A stretch of DNA of 64,000 nt. Origin: Pilaira anomala. Lineage: Eukaryota; Mucoromycota; Mucoromycetes; Mucorales; Mucoraceae. Under the pieces are notes generated by a model. That model saw nothing but the letters and a program-made list of their open reading frames with translations, was not told the origin of the DNA and did no database searches. The DNA lies in the NCBI GenBank assembly GCA_025716855.1, contig JAIXMQ010000014.1:169001-233000 (forward strand), read 5' to 3'. Made by a program: the position numbers and the translations under genes. Shown piece by piece: positions 11,894 through 24,192 of the stretch. Within the stretch, counting starts at the first letter, position 1. Each line of letters begins with the position of its first letter.

Positions 11894-12937
11894 TCAAAAA
11901 TGGAGTGCTACTTCTTCAGCTAAAATTATACGTAAAATAAATAACTATTCAATGATAACTATATAAATGTTTTACCTCTCATTGAATTTCTGTTGGATGC
12001 TCTACCACCATAAGCATTTAATGATTGTCTTTTGATATCTACAGACATTGGTCTATTTGTCTTTTGATTTTGAGAATCCTTCAAGAAATCAGTAGGACCT
12101 TCATAAGGGCGAATTTTAGCAAGTGCATGTGTTACATTGTCAATATAAGCCTTTTTAGCTATTTAAACTTGGACTGTTAGTAAAGTGGAAAAAAAAAAAA
12201 AAAAAAAAAAAAGAGGAACCCATACTAACCTGTAGAAGGATGATCAAAGATAATTAAAGCACGCGTATCACTCAACCATTTAATCTTATATCCGCCACGG
12301 ACTCCTTCATAACATCTAAAAATATCATGTAAATGATGAGTTTTAAAAGCAGGTGGGAAATCATAGCAATCCAAAACTACAGTAGGTTCATCCACTACTG
12401 GAACTTCAACTAATTTATATAAAAAAATTAAAACTCATATAAATTAACCATTATTTCCTTTTCTTTACCAGGTGAATCATGATAGGAGTCCATGATACGA
12501 CTAGCTCTTTTACTCTTTCTTTTATCTTCATCATTCATACTATATCTATCGTATTGTTTAAGAATATTTTCCCAATCTTCTTGAGGGCATTCCGTATTAT
12601 CATTATCCTAAAATAAAAATAAAAAAAAATTAGCTTTTTTTTATTTTGACTCCTTATTTATTTATTTAAAACTTACATAATACTCCAAGTCATCATCACC
12701 CATAAAACTATTACGACTATAACGATTGTTGCTAGTAGAAGGAGGACGACGATGAATCATAGAAGACCGTTTGGATGAAGTACTTGTCTCCATTTGCAAG
12801 TCAGCGGGTGGGTTATGGATCGAAGAGCGAAACTTATTACGCTTTACATCTTCTTCTTCATTACGACGATGAACAGGAACATAAGCCGACATACTATTAC
12901 GGTTATTCTTCTTTTGTTGAAAAGAATCAATATCCAT
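11894..12937 (-). CDS. R3HCC1L-like RRM-type protein
   Basis: Five exons, complement(11894..11919, 11976..12158, 12230..12409, 12469..12607, 12677..12937), 262 aa. Residues 1-130 are polar and low-complexity (Ser, Arg, Asn-rich). Residues about 140-215 match the RRM-like C-terminal domain of animal R3HCC1/R3HCC1L (CYDFPPAFKTHHLHDIF, GYKIKWLSDTRALIIFDHP, AKIRPYEGP). No R3H domain is visible, so this may be a short fungal relative holding only the RRM-like part. The last exon is 26 nt. Family function is poorly known; RNA binding is inferred from the fold. Confidence 0.7.
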
Positions 12938-13347
12938 ATTTTTTTTTTTTTTTTTTTTAAGGAGAGTTGTTGGGGTATAGAGTGAAAAACAAAAAAGAGA
13001 AAAACAAAAACAAAAAAATTAAAAAACGAAAGAAAAGCAAATTTTTTGAACTCTCCCCCCACTTCTCTCTCACGCACACCTTTTTATTTATTTTTACAAC
13101 TCTTTTTGCTCTCATACCCCGCACACGTATACACTTGCCCCCCTCTCTCTCTCTCTCCTTCCCTTCAGACACACACAGTAGAGTTCGCTTTGGTCGAGTT
13201 TTAATAAAATAATTTAAAATGTAATGTACAATTTGGGCAACAAAAACAAGGCCTTTTTTTTTTCTTTGCTTGTTTTTTTTGTTTTTTTGTTTTTTTTTTT
13301 TTGTTCTTTTTTTTTTTTTTTTTTATATTATTATTAAATTGTTTAGA
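12938..13347. other. intergenic, C/T-rich promoter and poly(T)
   Basis: Upstream of the R3HCC1L-like gene (minus strand) and downstream of PAB2. It holds a CT-rich block at 13040-13170 and poly(T) at 13250-13325. No gene seen. Confidence 0.5.
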
Positions 13348-14414
13348 TTAATATGGTGAATAATAGGCACCTCTTCCACGTCTAAAATAATAATAATAAT
13401 AACAACAACAGCAACAAAAAAAAAAAAAAAAAAAAAAAAAGAATGTCAATTTTTGTTGATAATTATATAAAAATAAATTAAAATAAATATTTACCCTCTT
13501 CCACGATATCCATACATAGGAGAATGACCGCTATAATAGGGTGGTACGCCCATAGCACCACGGAATGCTCCACGTCCTCTACCACGACCACGCGCAGAGA
13601 ATCCAGGTACATTTGTACGTTTGGGTGTTACCTTTAATAAACGTGCACGGAATAAACTTTCATTTAAAGCGACAGCTGCATTGACAAAGCTAGGTTCTGC
13701 AAATTCAACATAGGCATATCTATGAAACAAAAAAAAAAAAAAAAAGTTAGTTTCTTAAAACTACTCCCTTTTTTTTTTTTGTAAGGTCTAATCAAATAAT
13801 TTTACCCTTTAGGATGACCAGTGAATTTGTCACATAAAATTGTAACTCTATTAATTGTACCACAAGATTGAAAATGTGCTTGAAGTTCTTCAGGTGAAGC
13901 ACCATAGTCAACCTAAACAGGTTTACAAAAAAAAAAAATAAGTTTAATTATTTTTATTATCATGATTATTATAAATCAAACTTACATTGCCGACATAAAC
14001 AGAACGATTATCAACCGCTTCCTTGTCTAAAATAAATACAAAACGAGTGAGTATATACAACATAGGATTTTTTTTTTTTTTTTTTTTTTGTAACTAGACT
14101 ATTTTTTTTTTCTTTTTTTTTTTTTTTCTTTAATACCTTCTTCAGGGTTCATAGACTTTTCAACCTCTGCTTGCATATCACGTAATTTTGCTGCTTCGTT
14201 CTCCATATCTTTAACACGTTGTTTCATAGCTTCTAATTCCTAATGTTTAAATTCAATCTTGTTAATTTTAATCTATTTTTTTTTTTTTTTAATCTTTTTT
14301 TCTTACCTTATCAACTTCGCTGCTTTCTTCAGCAACTTGGTTTGACTCGTTATTAGATTCTGACAACTGTTGTTGTGTTTGTTCTGTAACTGTTTCCTTT
14401 TCCAAGTCGCTCAT
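13348..14414 (-). CDS. pab2: nuclear poly(A)-binding protein PABPN1/Pab2
   Basis: Six exons, complement(13348..13381, 13495..13719, 13806..13912, 13986..14026, 14137..14239, 14307..14414), 205 aa. An acidic N-terminus is followed by a short coiled coil ([19 protein letters not shown], residues 37-55). One RRM spans about 78-155, with RNP2 VYVGN and RNP1 KGYAYVEF and the PABPN1-typical [18 protein letters not shown]. The Arg-Gly-rich tail ends in AYYSPY, as in human PABPN1. Family role: binds poly(A) in the nucleus, stimulates poly(A) polymerase, and in fission yeast channels transcripts to the exosome. The RG tail is a likely arginine-methylation target (inference). Confidence 0.95.
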
Positions 14415-15220
14415 TGTTATTATATATATATAAAAAAGACGCGAGATAATTTGCTATAAAGAAAACGGAAAAAAAAAAAAAAAAAAAAAATTTGGAAAAA
14501 TCTTTTTATTTGTCTTTCGTGGGTGGAGAGTAGTCACGTCACTCTCTTCCTCAACTCCGAAATTAGATACCTATTTTTCGACCTTGGTTTTTTTTATCTA
14601 AAAAAAAGAAGAGTTGTTTAGCTTGGGAAGTGAATCAAGTAGAGTAGTAACAATGGTTATCAAAAAGACATAATAATAACAATTGTTTGCTCTAAATATA
14701 TATATATCAAGTACAAGATCATATCTTTGTGAGATCATTGATGTATTCGAAGCCTTACTTTCTTGCTTGTACTGTAACAGTAGTGAGGCAGAAGAAGAAG
14801 GAAGATATGCGACACATTGGTTACACGGGGCTTTCTCCCAAACAAACTAATGTTAATTAAATCAGCAATAAGTTTAGATAACCCAAAGAGACTGGAAAAA
14901 AAAAAAAAAAAAAAAAAAGCAATGAACACGTTTAATACATATCGTAAATAGACTTCGTTTCTTTTTCTTTCCACTCTCACTTAAAGCAACAATGCTTGGA
15001 CGATTGAAATTTCCCATATGTTTTTTCTTTAAGCTGTATATCTCATCTGACATAGATGCATAACATCTTATACATACTGCTCTATATAAAGTATACATTA
15101 CGTTTTTGAGAAGAAACAACCCAAAGCTTTATTTCTCAATTCTAAAAAAGTGTCAACAATTTTAAACTTCAGATAATTTTCTCTCTCTTTTTTTCTAAAC
15201 TTTTTTTTTTTTTTTTTGGC
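14415..15220. other. divergent promoter region PAB2 / NEPRO-like
   Basis: AT-rich with A/T runs (14470-14490, 14895-14918). A T-rich tract of 16 nt ends directly before the ATG at 15221. No coding support. Confidence 0.5.
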
Positions 15221-16311
15221 ATGTCAGTAAAGCCTCCACCTTATTATACGTTATTGAACCCACCTTTACCAAGTGTCTTGGTACTTCCAAAAGTTCGTAT
15301 CGATAACAAAATACAGATAGATCATGCCGACTGCCTTAAAAAGTTAAGAAAGTATACTGCATCGCTTGGCGGTACACCCTCGTTTTGGATCGAAGTAGCC
15401 GTGCTCGATAAACTTCATTACAAACACTTGAATCAACAAAGACCTTTTCACCGATTCAAACGAGGTATGGAAATACGTCGTATTGTCAAACGTTTAAAGG
15501 CTTTAGCTCTTGATAAAGAATTGGAAAGATTGTACTTGACTTTTTGGGACGCAAAAACGTAAAAGAGAAATTTTTTCTTTATTAAAAAAAAAAACATGAA
15601 AATTGATATATATTTTTTTTTTAAAAAAAAAAAAAGGTTGGAACAGTGTCAAGGACCTAATTATTATATACCAACAAAAGAAAGTATCCATTATACAATG
15701 CATAAAGTAATTGGAGCAGCTTTATTACTTGATAAAGTAAAGTATAATGAAAATAAGAAGAATCGATTAGATAATAATAACTGATTCAATAATTTAGCTT
15801 AAAGTGACATTACTTGAAACTTATCGAGCCAATTCTACCTTGTTAAAATTAGAACATTTTGTATCCATGGCGTTAGTTTATATGGGTATCTGTAGTAGAT
15901 TATACGTGTTGAGTCATGATTTATTGACTCAACTGAATGAATGTTATCAAATCTTATTACAATGGTCAAAGAGCTTTCCTAGTGGATTTAGACATAAGGA
16001 AAAAATTGAGTTTGCTGCTGCAAATAATCTTGAATGTGACAAAGATACTTTGAAAAAAGCAAGAAATCAATTTGCAGAAAATAGGTTGAAATCAAAGTCT
16101 TGTCATCAACATAAAATTCATTTGGAATCTTATATGGCTAATCCTGCTGTAATGGAAAAAGTACTCGAGTTAAAAAAAGAATTAAATATCGATGAGAATG
16201 CGGATGATAATTTGAAGGAATTTGAAGACCTTGGAGGTAATAGAATATATATATATATATATAATGACATGATATTTATGCTTCTTTTATATAGAGATAA
16301 TTCAACGATAG
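15221..16311 (+). CDS. NEPRO-like nucleolar protein (RNase MRP-associated family)
   Basis: Four exons, join(15221..15558, 15637..15736, 15798..16236, 16295..16311), 297 aa. The segment LLLDKLKVTLLETYRANSTLL, followed by EHFVSMALVYMGICSRLYVLSHDLL, resembles the core of animal NEPRO (nucleolus and neural progenitor protein, DUF4477). The N-terminal FKRGMEIRRIVKRLKALALD also fits. NEPRO-type proteins have been linked to RNase MRP and rRNA processing; that role is inferred here. The last exon is 17 nt (EIIQR then stop). The gene converges on TRM11 with only 68 bp between stop codons. Confidence 0.6.
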
Positions 16312-16317
16312 GATTCA

Positions 16318-16353
<36 letters not shown>

Positions 16354-16379
16354 CTAAATAAATGATAAACACTGTTTTC

Positions 16380-17967
16380 TTAATGACCAAAGTTAAAGTA
16401 TTTTTCACGGAATAAAAAGTGACCAGGTCTCTTGGGATCTTCCTGTCCTTTTTCCATGATTTCAGCCTTTTCAGCGTCAGAAACCACAGATTGTTCTACG
16501 ACTGCCTCATCCTTCTTTGACCAATCCTTTACTTTTTCCATTGTAATTAATCGACGAGACCAAAGACCAAAATTCTGTTCACTATTTGAAATCAAAGTCA
16601 TACAAGGATGTTGAGGCACATCAGTATTTGAGTACTCATCCACAATTGTAGGAAGCCAATAAACCAATCGACCACCCAACAATAAATGTTCTGCAGCAAA
16701 ATTTAAAAGATCCGTCAAAACTTCAGACATCTCATAGGGTTTAGTAGGAGGATAATAATCTTCTCGGGTATGCATCGGTATACCATCATAAGATCGCATC
16801 GTCAATTCTTTACCATCACTTCTACCTAATTTCTTTGCTCCAGCACGTACACCATAAGGTGGATCGGTCACGATCGCATCTAACCATTGTTGTGATCTCC
16901 ATGGGTTATGACAGATATCAAATACAAGTGCGTCCAGGACTCTTCCTTGCAAGTTGTATTGTTCAATGTTTGTCTTTACGCCTGATTTTCCTTTACCCCG
17001 AATTTGTCTTCCATCGATATCTGAGCCCATGGTGAATGCTCCAAAATGTGCACAGGTAAATAAGAAACTACCTGTACCTACAAATGGATCGTACACAATC
17101 TTTCCAGGTGCAGCTAATGCTTGGTTTGCCATCACAAGTGATAATTCTGCGTCCATAGATGTTGTTCCAAGATACTTTCTCTTTTTTAAATTATACAAGT
17201 TGACAAGATCACGACTACCTGTAGCTACCTTTTATATATATATATATGTTAATTTTTATATTTTTATACATTTATATATATATATATATATAAACATACC
17301 AAAATACCCATATAGATATGAATGGGCGCAGATAATTCAGTTCCATTTTCAGCCCCATAATCAGCCAAGACATGAAATTTAACATCGGGATTCTTCATAT
17401 CAATAGGACCTTGGAATCCAAGATAAGAAAATGAGTTGATGATATCTAATTGTTCCTTATAAGTGATGGTGGAACCAAATGCGGATACAGTGAATCGAAA
17501 TGAACAAGTCATATAATCGTTCCAACGGTCTGATGTTTGTTGTTTTACTTGAGTATGGACTTCTTCATAATTGCTTCCTTCTCCCCATAATTCAAAAATA
17601 TGTCTAATCGTATCACTATTAGAAAAAAAAAAAAAAAAATAGTGTCTAATATGTAAATATTTAGTTGCTTACTTGATTAAAATAGCTCTTTTAACAAGTT
17701 TTTGTGCATCTTCTTTTGACTCTAATTGAACTTTGAAGAATGGGTTCTAAAAACGTATTTTTTTTAAAAAAAAAAATCAGTTTTCTTTCATATATATATT
17801 GGCGTGTGTGTGTGTGTGTGTGTGTGTGTTCTAAATTACTTTACGTCCAACTTGTAATCCTCTTCATTGTAGGATACTTTGACTTTTTCTAACTTTGCAA
17901 GTGAAAGAAACTCGGGAAGTCTAAACTCGTCATGAGACTGAGCAAATTGTACAAGAAAAGTAGGCAT
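16380..17967 (-). CDS. TRM11: tRNA (guanine10-N2)-methyltransferase catalytic subunit
   Basis: Four exons, complement(16380..17228, 17300..17615, 17673..17746, 17845..17967), 453 aa. The N-terminal THUMP-like half contains FRLPEFLSLA and RAILI. The Rossmann methyltransferase half has the SAM-binding motif DPFVGTGSF (about 218-226) and the catalytic DPPYGVR (about 293-299), preceded by KYLGTTSMDAELS, a TRM11 hallmark. Function: with Trm112 it forms m2G10 in cytosolic tRNAs. A (TG)n microsatellite lies in the first intron. Length matches the family (about 430-460 aa). Secure. Confidence 0.95.
17803..17829. repeat. (TG)n microsatellite in a TRM11 intron
   Basis: About 13 TG units inside the 98-nt first intron of TRM11; the sense strand therefore carries (CA)n between donor and acceptor. 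Confidence 0.9.
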
Positions 17968-17996
17968 TCTTAAGTAAAAAGAGTTTCAAAGAAAAG

Positions 17997-18027
<31 letters not shown>

Positions 18028-18391
18028 TAAAACAAAAAGTTGCAGTAAAGATGAAAGAAAGTCCATCGCTAAGCCACAGCATGAATTGAATTTTTAAGGG
18101 GAAAAAAAAAAAAAAGAAAGAAGCAAAGCAAGCAAGCAAAGCAGCAGCAGCTGATTCAAAAGGAAAAGCTCACGTGTAAAAAAAAAAAAAAAAAGTCATG
18201 TTCGGGGTATACGGTAAGTATCCAATCAATGCATTTCCGAACAACATAACAATAAACAAAAAAGAGAAGAAAAGAAAAAAAAAAAAAAAAAAAAAAAAAA
18301 GTTTGGAGGGGAGAATTAAAAAAAGTATAAAAGGTGTTACATTACTTTTTTATTCTTTTCTTTTTAAGAAGTATATAAAAATTTAAAAATC
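17968..18391. other. divergent promoter TRM11 / SVF1
   Basis: Contains poly(A) runs at 17998-18024 and 18270-18300 and one CACGTG at about 18171, a possible bHLH site. No coding region seen. Confidence 0.5.
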
Positions 18392-19695
18392 ATGTCATCT
18401 TGGCGTAAGTTTTTTTTTTTTTTTTTTTCTGGATGATGTTGACAATGATAAAAGTTACTAACATGTAAAAAAAAAATATAGTCTCACAAATTACTAGTAC
18501 AGTAAGCAATATTGCAGGACTCACAGAAGAAGGTTCAGTCAAGACACCTGGTGATTCAGCTAAAGATGGTCAATATTATAGTGAATTAACTTCAAAGGAT
18601 TATGAATGGACTTTAGCCTCTGGTTCTGCAACAGAAAACCAAATTTTTTATATGACTACCAAGACGGGTGGATTTATTTTTGTTCAGTTGATCTATTCTG
18701 GTATTGGGTAAGAAAAATAATCATGATAGCGACAAGAAAAGCTTATTTAATTTAATTTTTTTTTTTTTTTTTTTTTTGTAAGTCTCTTTAAGCCTACAGT
18801 ATCTTTTACTTGTCGTTTCTATGATCCATTATCTAAAAGAAACAAGTTCAAGAACTTTAATCAAGCATCTGAATTTACACTTTCTAAAGATCGTCGTTCA
18901 GTTAAAACTGAATTCTTTAATGTGACACTAGATGATGCATCTAGTCGATTCAAGATTTCTATTACCCATCCAGAATTGATTGCAGATTTAGATTATGTTC
19001 GTATCGATAAAGGTTTCAAGGTAGGAGAAGGTAAAACTTTTTTGGGTGGTAAAGATCAAAGTTCAGCAGCTGGTATTGTTTCACACAAGTTTTGGCCTCG
19101 TTGTGCTGCTACAGGTACAATCATTATTGAAAAGCAATATTATGAAGTGGATGCATATGGTATGTTTATTCATGCCATTCAAGGTATGCAACCTCAATTA
19201 ATTGCTTCTAAATGGAATTTCATCGATTTCCAAGCAAAAGATGCTGCTCTCTCCATGATGCAATTCACTACCACAAAACAATATGGTGGTGTTGAAGTGA
19301 ATCAAGGTTCCATTGTACTTCATGATAAATTAATAAGTGTCTGTGTTGAAAATAATGTTGAATTACTTGATCTTAAAAAGGATACTGAAACTGATTATGA
19401 TATTCCTCAATCCGTAAAATTAACTTGGAAAGGTAAAACTGTTAAAGAAAACCCAAATGATCAAATCAAAGATGTTTCCGTTGTCATGGTTGTACCCTTA
19501 AAGAATTTAATTGATAAGATTGATATCTTGGCTGAAATCCCTTGGTTTTTGAAGAAAATCGTTCAAACTTTTGTCGTTAAACCTTATGTTTATCAATGGC
19601 TTGATGAAGCTACTGCTGAAATCACTGTGGGTGATGAAAAGTTTACTTGTCCTGGTAAATGTTATCAAGAGCTTGTATTTGTTTCTGCTTTTTAA
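18392..19695 (+). CDS. SVF1: Svf1-family survival factor (lipocalin-like)
   Basis: Three exons, join(18392..18404, 18482..18707, 18783..19695), 383 aa. The first exon is 13 nt (MSSW plus one base), followed by a TACTAAC-containing intron. N-lobe signatures include ATENQIFYMTTKTGGFIFVQLIYSG (read in two parts across the sheet). C-lobe signatures include KFWPRCAATGTI, IHAIQGMQPQ, ASKWNFIDFQ and YGGVEVNQG. These fit the two-lipocalin Svf1 fold. Yeast Svf1 (481 aa) promotes survival under oxidative and cold stress and carries ceramide from ER to Golgi; this copy is shorter, mainly at the N-terminus. Convergent with the RGS gene, 70 bp between stops. Confidence 0.85.
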
Positions 19696-19765
19696 AAAAA
19701 AAAAAACTCTTTCATTTTATATATATAATATAATACTAAATAATAATAATAATAATCTCTTTCTA

Positions 19766-21226
19766 CTACTTTGTCCTTGTTTTATTAGTTTTTGAAAAAA
19801 TTGTATCAATTTTACTACTAATAAAATTTCCCTTTTTATCACTACTATTTACACCCACACTTTTACTTCGACTTCGACGATTTGTCACTTTTGTTTCTTC
19901 TCTTATATTATCCACTGTCGATCGAGCATCGTAACCAAGAGGTAAATAAATTCGACAGAATGAATGTACAAGTTTAAATAAAGAGGGATTATTATGTCGT
20001 TTCACAAAAGATAACAATACATTGACAACAAGTGCTTGTGCTCTATCTCTATAATGACCATCTATTTTTGTATGTAAGTTTTTTTTTATCCTTATCATGT
20101 ATTAATAAAAAATTTTTTTTTTTTTTTTTTTACCACACTTTGCTTCCATGATATCCCAAATTGAGCTTACTCTAAATCGATGATAACTCACATTAAGTAA
20201 TGAGAACACATGTCTTTTAGCTGCATCAAATTCGTTTCCAGTAGATAAAGAAGGTTGTCTTTGTTGCTCTAGCAACGCCTTCTTGACCGCTCTCGAAATT
20301 CGATCCTCAAGATTCACTTCCAGTTCGGAGTTCCTTGTTAAATACGCTTTTGCTATTTTATTAGCTACTTGTTGTCGCTCTAAATGATTTGGGAAGTTGT
20401 AATTTTGATAATTATCTACAGCTAAATAAAAGAACTATAATATATACACACGTTAAAAAAAAAAAAAAAAAAATCTTATCTTTTGCCTTCTTCTTCTTCT
20501 TACCAGATTTTCACTACTGTATTCATTTAATAAATGGTATAAAAAGTAACCTAATGGTGCAGTAGAGTACAATAAGGCTTTTAATCCTTCCTTTCGTACT
20601 TCTTTTGCAGTGACTTGTAACTTGACTTGCTCACCAAAGAATTGATGTGCTTTTTTATTACTTCGGTCTGATTTATCTGTATAAGTTGTATAGATGGGTT
20701 CGATAGGACCAGTAGTAGTAGTAGTATGAGTCTTAGTCGTAGAAGGTGTTCCGGGTGGATAATATTCATTAAATGCAGTAGCTGTTGTTTGTGCTGTACT
20801 TGAATTATTCATATAATGTGTAGAGACTGTACTTCCAATAGATAAAGACCGAGAACGATACGGTAAACTTGTATTGGATCGATTTATTGAAATATTTTCG
20901 TTGATGTTGTTATCTTCTTCTTCTTCTTCTGAGTCGGACTTTTGATAAGCTGTTGTTGCAGAAGATGCAGATGGATCAAAGTAATAAGAAATATCGTAGT
21001 TACTTCCTGGTGTATTTATCTTTAAGTAGTCATCTTGTGCTTGAGAAATATCTGAGGCTGTGCTGATAGAGCTGTCATTATAGTCCGAACAATGATGTTC
21101 TGGTGGTGGTGGTGGTGGTGGTGGCACTAGTGTTGTTGATGTATTCGTTCTTTGATTATTATTATTTGTATTATTCGAGTGAAATAGCATAGTAGTATGT
21201 AATTCACTAAATGAAACAGGCATCAT
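19766..21226 (-). CDS. RGS-domain protein
   Basis: Three exons, complement(19766..20061, 20134..20434, 20504..21226), 439 aa. Residues 1-200 are low-complexity (Asn, Thr, a run of eight Pro, a run of five Glu). Residues about 210-365 read as an RGS fold: LKALLYSTAPLGYFLYHLL, then ENLFFYLAVDNYQNYNF, IAKAYLTRNSELEVNL and FDAAKRHVFSLLNVSYHRF. RGS proteins accelerate GTP hydrolysis by G-alpha subunits. No transmembrane segment, DEP or PX domain is seen, so it is neither a Sst2/FlbA nor a typical Rax1 protein. Two adjacent Met codons start the ORF. The target G protein cannot be inferred. Confidence 0.7.
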
Positions 21227-23082
21227 ATGTGTTATATGTTATAAAGAAAGAAAGAAAAAAAAAGATAAAGAAAAGAAAGAAAAAAAAAAGGGGGGGGGGG
21301 AAAGAAATAAATAAAATATTAATTTATTACTCGTACCACTTACTGCTTTATTCACTAGTGTCGTACTATGTGAGACCACCAAGCAAAATTATTTAAAATA
21401 ACACAGTTTCTTTAAGAGCTTCATCCGTAATCATATAGATATATATATATATATATATAACCAACTAGTACATATTGTTAATGTGCAAATGTAAATTCAA
21501 GTTTAACTTCATAGAGACTTACAGAAAGAAAGAAAAAATTGACATTTTTAAAAGTTTCAAAGGTAAACCAAAAAAAAAAAAAAAACGTAGGAGTGAGCTC
21601 ATATTTAATAAAATGCGTGTGTATGTGTGTGTGTGTGTGTGTGTGATACTTGAAGAAACCCATCTCGATTCCTTTTATCTTGACAGTACTACAATTATAG
21701 TCCTACAAACAAAGTAATAATTCTCGCTTCATTTCTTTTGTTTTTAAACACGCGTGATACTTTAATTTATTCACTTTTGAATTAGTTACAGCTCTCAAAC
21801 AATAAAAGAAAAAAAAAAGAGGGAGAAGGTCGTCGCTGTCAGCTTAAAAAAAAGGGGGAAAGAAGACGGGAAAATAATACACCCGTTTTTTTTTTTTTTT
21901 TTTTTGTAATACATTTGTGTTTTAATTGATCCAATGACTGATTTTCCTAAAAACTCGGTAATCCTCTTTTTTTTTTTTTACCGCATGATTTATAATTATC
22001 CATAAAAGTAATCGAAAATTACAATTTACCCTCAAGAAAAAAAAAAAAAAAGACACTTTCCCTGAATTTGATGCCACGTTTTTTTTTATGTATCGTGCTA
22101 CACAGATCCTGTTTCTTTTGTAATTCACCGATTTTTTTTTTTTTTTTAGTTGAGATCAATCAAGAATGTTATTTTAAATAGGGCTTTTGAGCTGTGCTAC
22201 ATTGCTCTCTTGTCCTCAACAACTGTTAAAAACATTTAGGCTTTTACATTTTATTTACAGTCACGTGCTTTTTTTTTCGCACGCCACACAGTTTGTTTTT
22301 TTTTTAGTTTCATTATTTAACCAACTTTTTTTTTTTTTTTTTTTTTTTTTTTCTTCTCTTTTCTTTTCAGAACAGATACCTTTCCTTTTAATACTGTCTG
22401 AATCTCTTGTTTTGATACGCGTACGTTATCGAAACAAGGGATTGTATCAAGATATAAATGATATGACATAAAATCATGGCTGCTCCAGAGTAATGATATA
22501 TTACAGATGCATTCTCAGTGCTGAACATTTTGTGTTAAGGGAGTATATAGTTTTTAACTGCTTCTCTAAAAAAAACAAAAAAAAACTAAACGCGTTGGCC
22601 TACTCACTTCGCTTGCTAAAACGGCCATTTTACTCAACATAAACGCGTCTTACCCGGTTTATGTTCAGTACTAAAGACATCATCGTCTTTTTTTTTTTTT
22701 TTTTTTTTTTTTGTAGAAGGTGCCTACACCATCGATATGCGCAATCTTGCTGAGGAGGATTGTATATACACAATAAAAAGTTCAGTGATTGGGCTTTAAA
22801 TATTAAAGCAAACAAATACAGAAGTGTGGGGGGGAGGGGGTCTACTATATATCGTCAACACGGCCAATAACACTGAAGTAGTTAATCGAAAGACCAATTA
22901 CTTCACAACGTAAGTATACAGTTACTTGTCTTTTTATCACGAATGATGTTTTAACTTTATATGATCGATAGTATATAGTCTTGCCATGAATCCACATTGT
23001 CGATTTATCTCTGATACATCACCAGGCTCGCGATTCGATCTTTTTTTTTTTTTTTTCACATGCTCAACAGCAACAAATCATT

Positions 23083-23120
<38 letters not shown>

Positions 23121-23420
23121 TTCCGTACCAAATTCAAATGAAAAACATGTTCTGCATTTGAAAATGTTATCAGAAAAAGAGAAGGCTCTGTTTGTTTTCG
23201 GAGCTATTAAACTATAATCACTTTATTTTATTGTACATACATATATACTCAAAGTTTAAAAGCAATTATTAAAGATGAAAGTATGAAGAAGACGATTAAA
23301 GAAATTCGTGATATGAAGAAACCGGAGATAAATACACAAAAAAGATAGTACATCTCCGAGTGTATGTATAATTTTTGACGATAACAACAAGAAAGAGATA
23401 ATATAGTCATTTTTACCTGG

Positions 23421-23479
23421 ATTGATCCAAATGAGAAAACCAGTGAGAAGGGTTTTCTCATCAAACTGCATGGATCAAT
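23421..23479. other. long two-tier hairpin
   Basis: Inner stem ATGAGAAAACC (23431-23441) pairs perfectly with GGTTTTCTCAT (23451-23461) around a 9-nt loop. Outer arms ATTGATCCA (23421-23429) and TGGATCAAT (23471-23479) are also exact complements. The separators are 1 nt and 9 nt. Function is unknown. Confidence 0.7.
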
Positions 23480-23689
23480 TATGGAAAGCCGAGACACAGA
23501 TATGGTAGTATAAGCGTATTCCTGCCAATTTACTTTACGAGCATACTTCTTTTTAAACAATTTTGACTAACAATAATTCATTTTTTTTGCTATAGGGGGG
23601 GAAGGGGAGACACTAAGCCCAAAGAGTGTATATATAAAAAAAAACCGGTTTTAATTGCAGGATTGGTTTGAGAACTACCACTAAACACA

Positions 23690-24192
23690 TGCAAGCACAA
23701 TGATCTTAGTTCAGTTGTTGAATATGCCAACAAGCCTGCTGGACGATCAAAGTATTGCAAAGACAAGCTAAAATTAATATCATCAGGTCAGCATGTAAAA
23801 AGATGCAAATCCTAATGTTAAGGCTATGTCTTTAATGCTAGTAAAAGAAGGCTTAGAAGGTGAATTTTTCGAACTTCCTGTTGCTGATGATGACTGGCCT
23901 TTAGTTCAAAAGATTGATGACGTTGACGTTCACCAGATAGCATTGAATCAATGAAGGATGGAGACATTGCTTGGTATCTTAAATCCCTGACTGTTTTTAA
24001 GGTATGTTAAAAAACATAAGTGTATTTTTTACTTCATATTTTCATGTAGGATCATTGTTTGGGTTTAAAAAATAAGACGTGGTGAAAAATGAAAAACATC
24101 ACAATAAAAGTAATAAGCAGTACGAACCCAGTTTGAACCTGTCAGGAAGAGCCATATTTGATGATGATGATGATGATGATGACGATACATGA
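23690..24192 (+). pseudogene. decayed coding stretch, possibly PARP-zinc-finger-like
   Basis: Coding-like peptides appear in successive frames without a start: DLSSVVEYANKPAGRSKYCK (resembling the VEYA-x-RSxCKxC opening of a PARP-type zinc finger), then SLMLVKEGLEGEFFELPVAD, then DSIESMKDGDIAWYLKSLT, then KQYEPSLNLSGRAIF with a run of eight Asp and a stop. Frame changes occur without good splice sites, for example near 23803 and 23935. This suggests a frameshifted relic. The zinc-finger resemblance is weak, and an unrecognized multi-exon gene remains possible. Confidence 0.35.

Noticed and set aside
22579..22680. Possible element near the short repeated ACGCG/GGCC inverted motifs
   Set aside because: The inverted matches are only 5-7 bp and could be chance.
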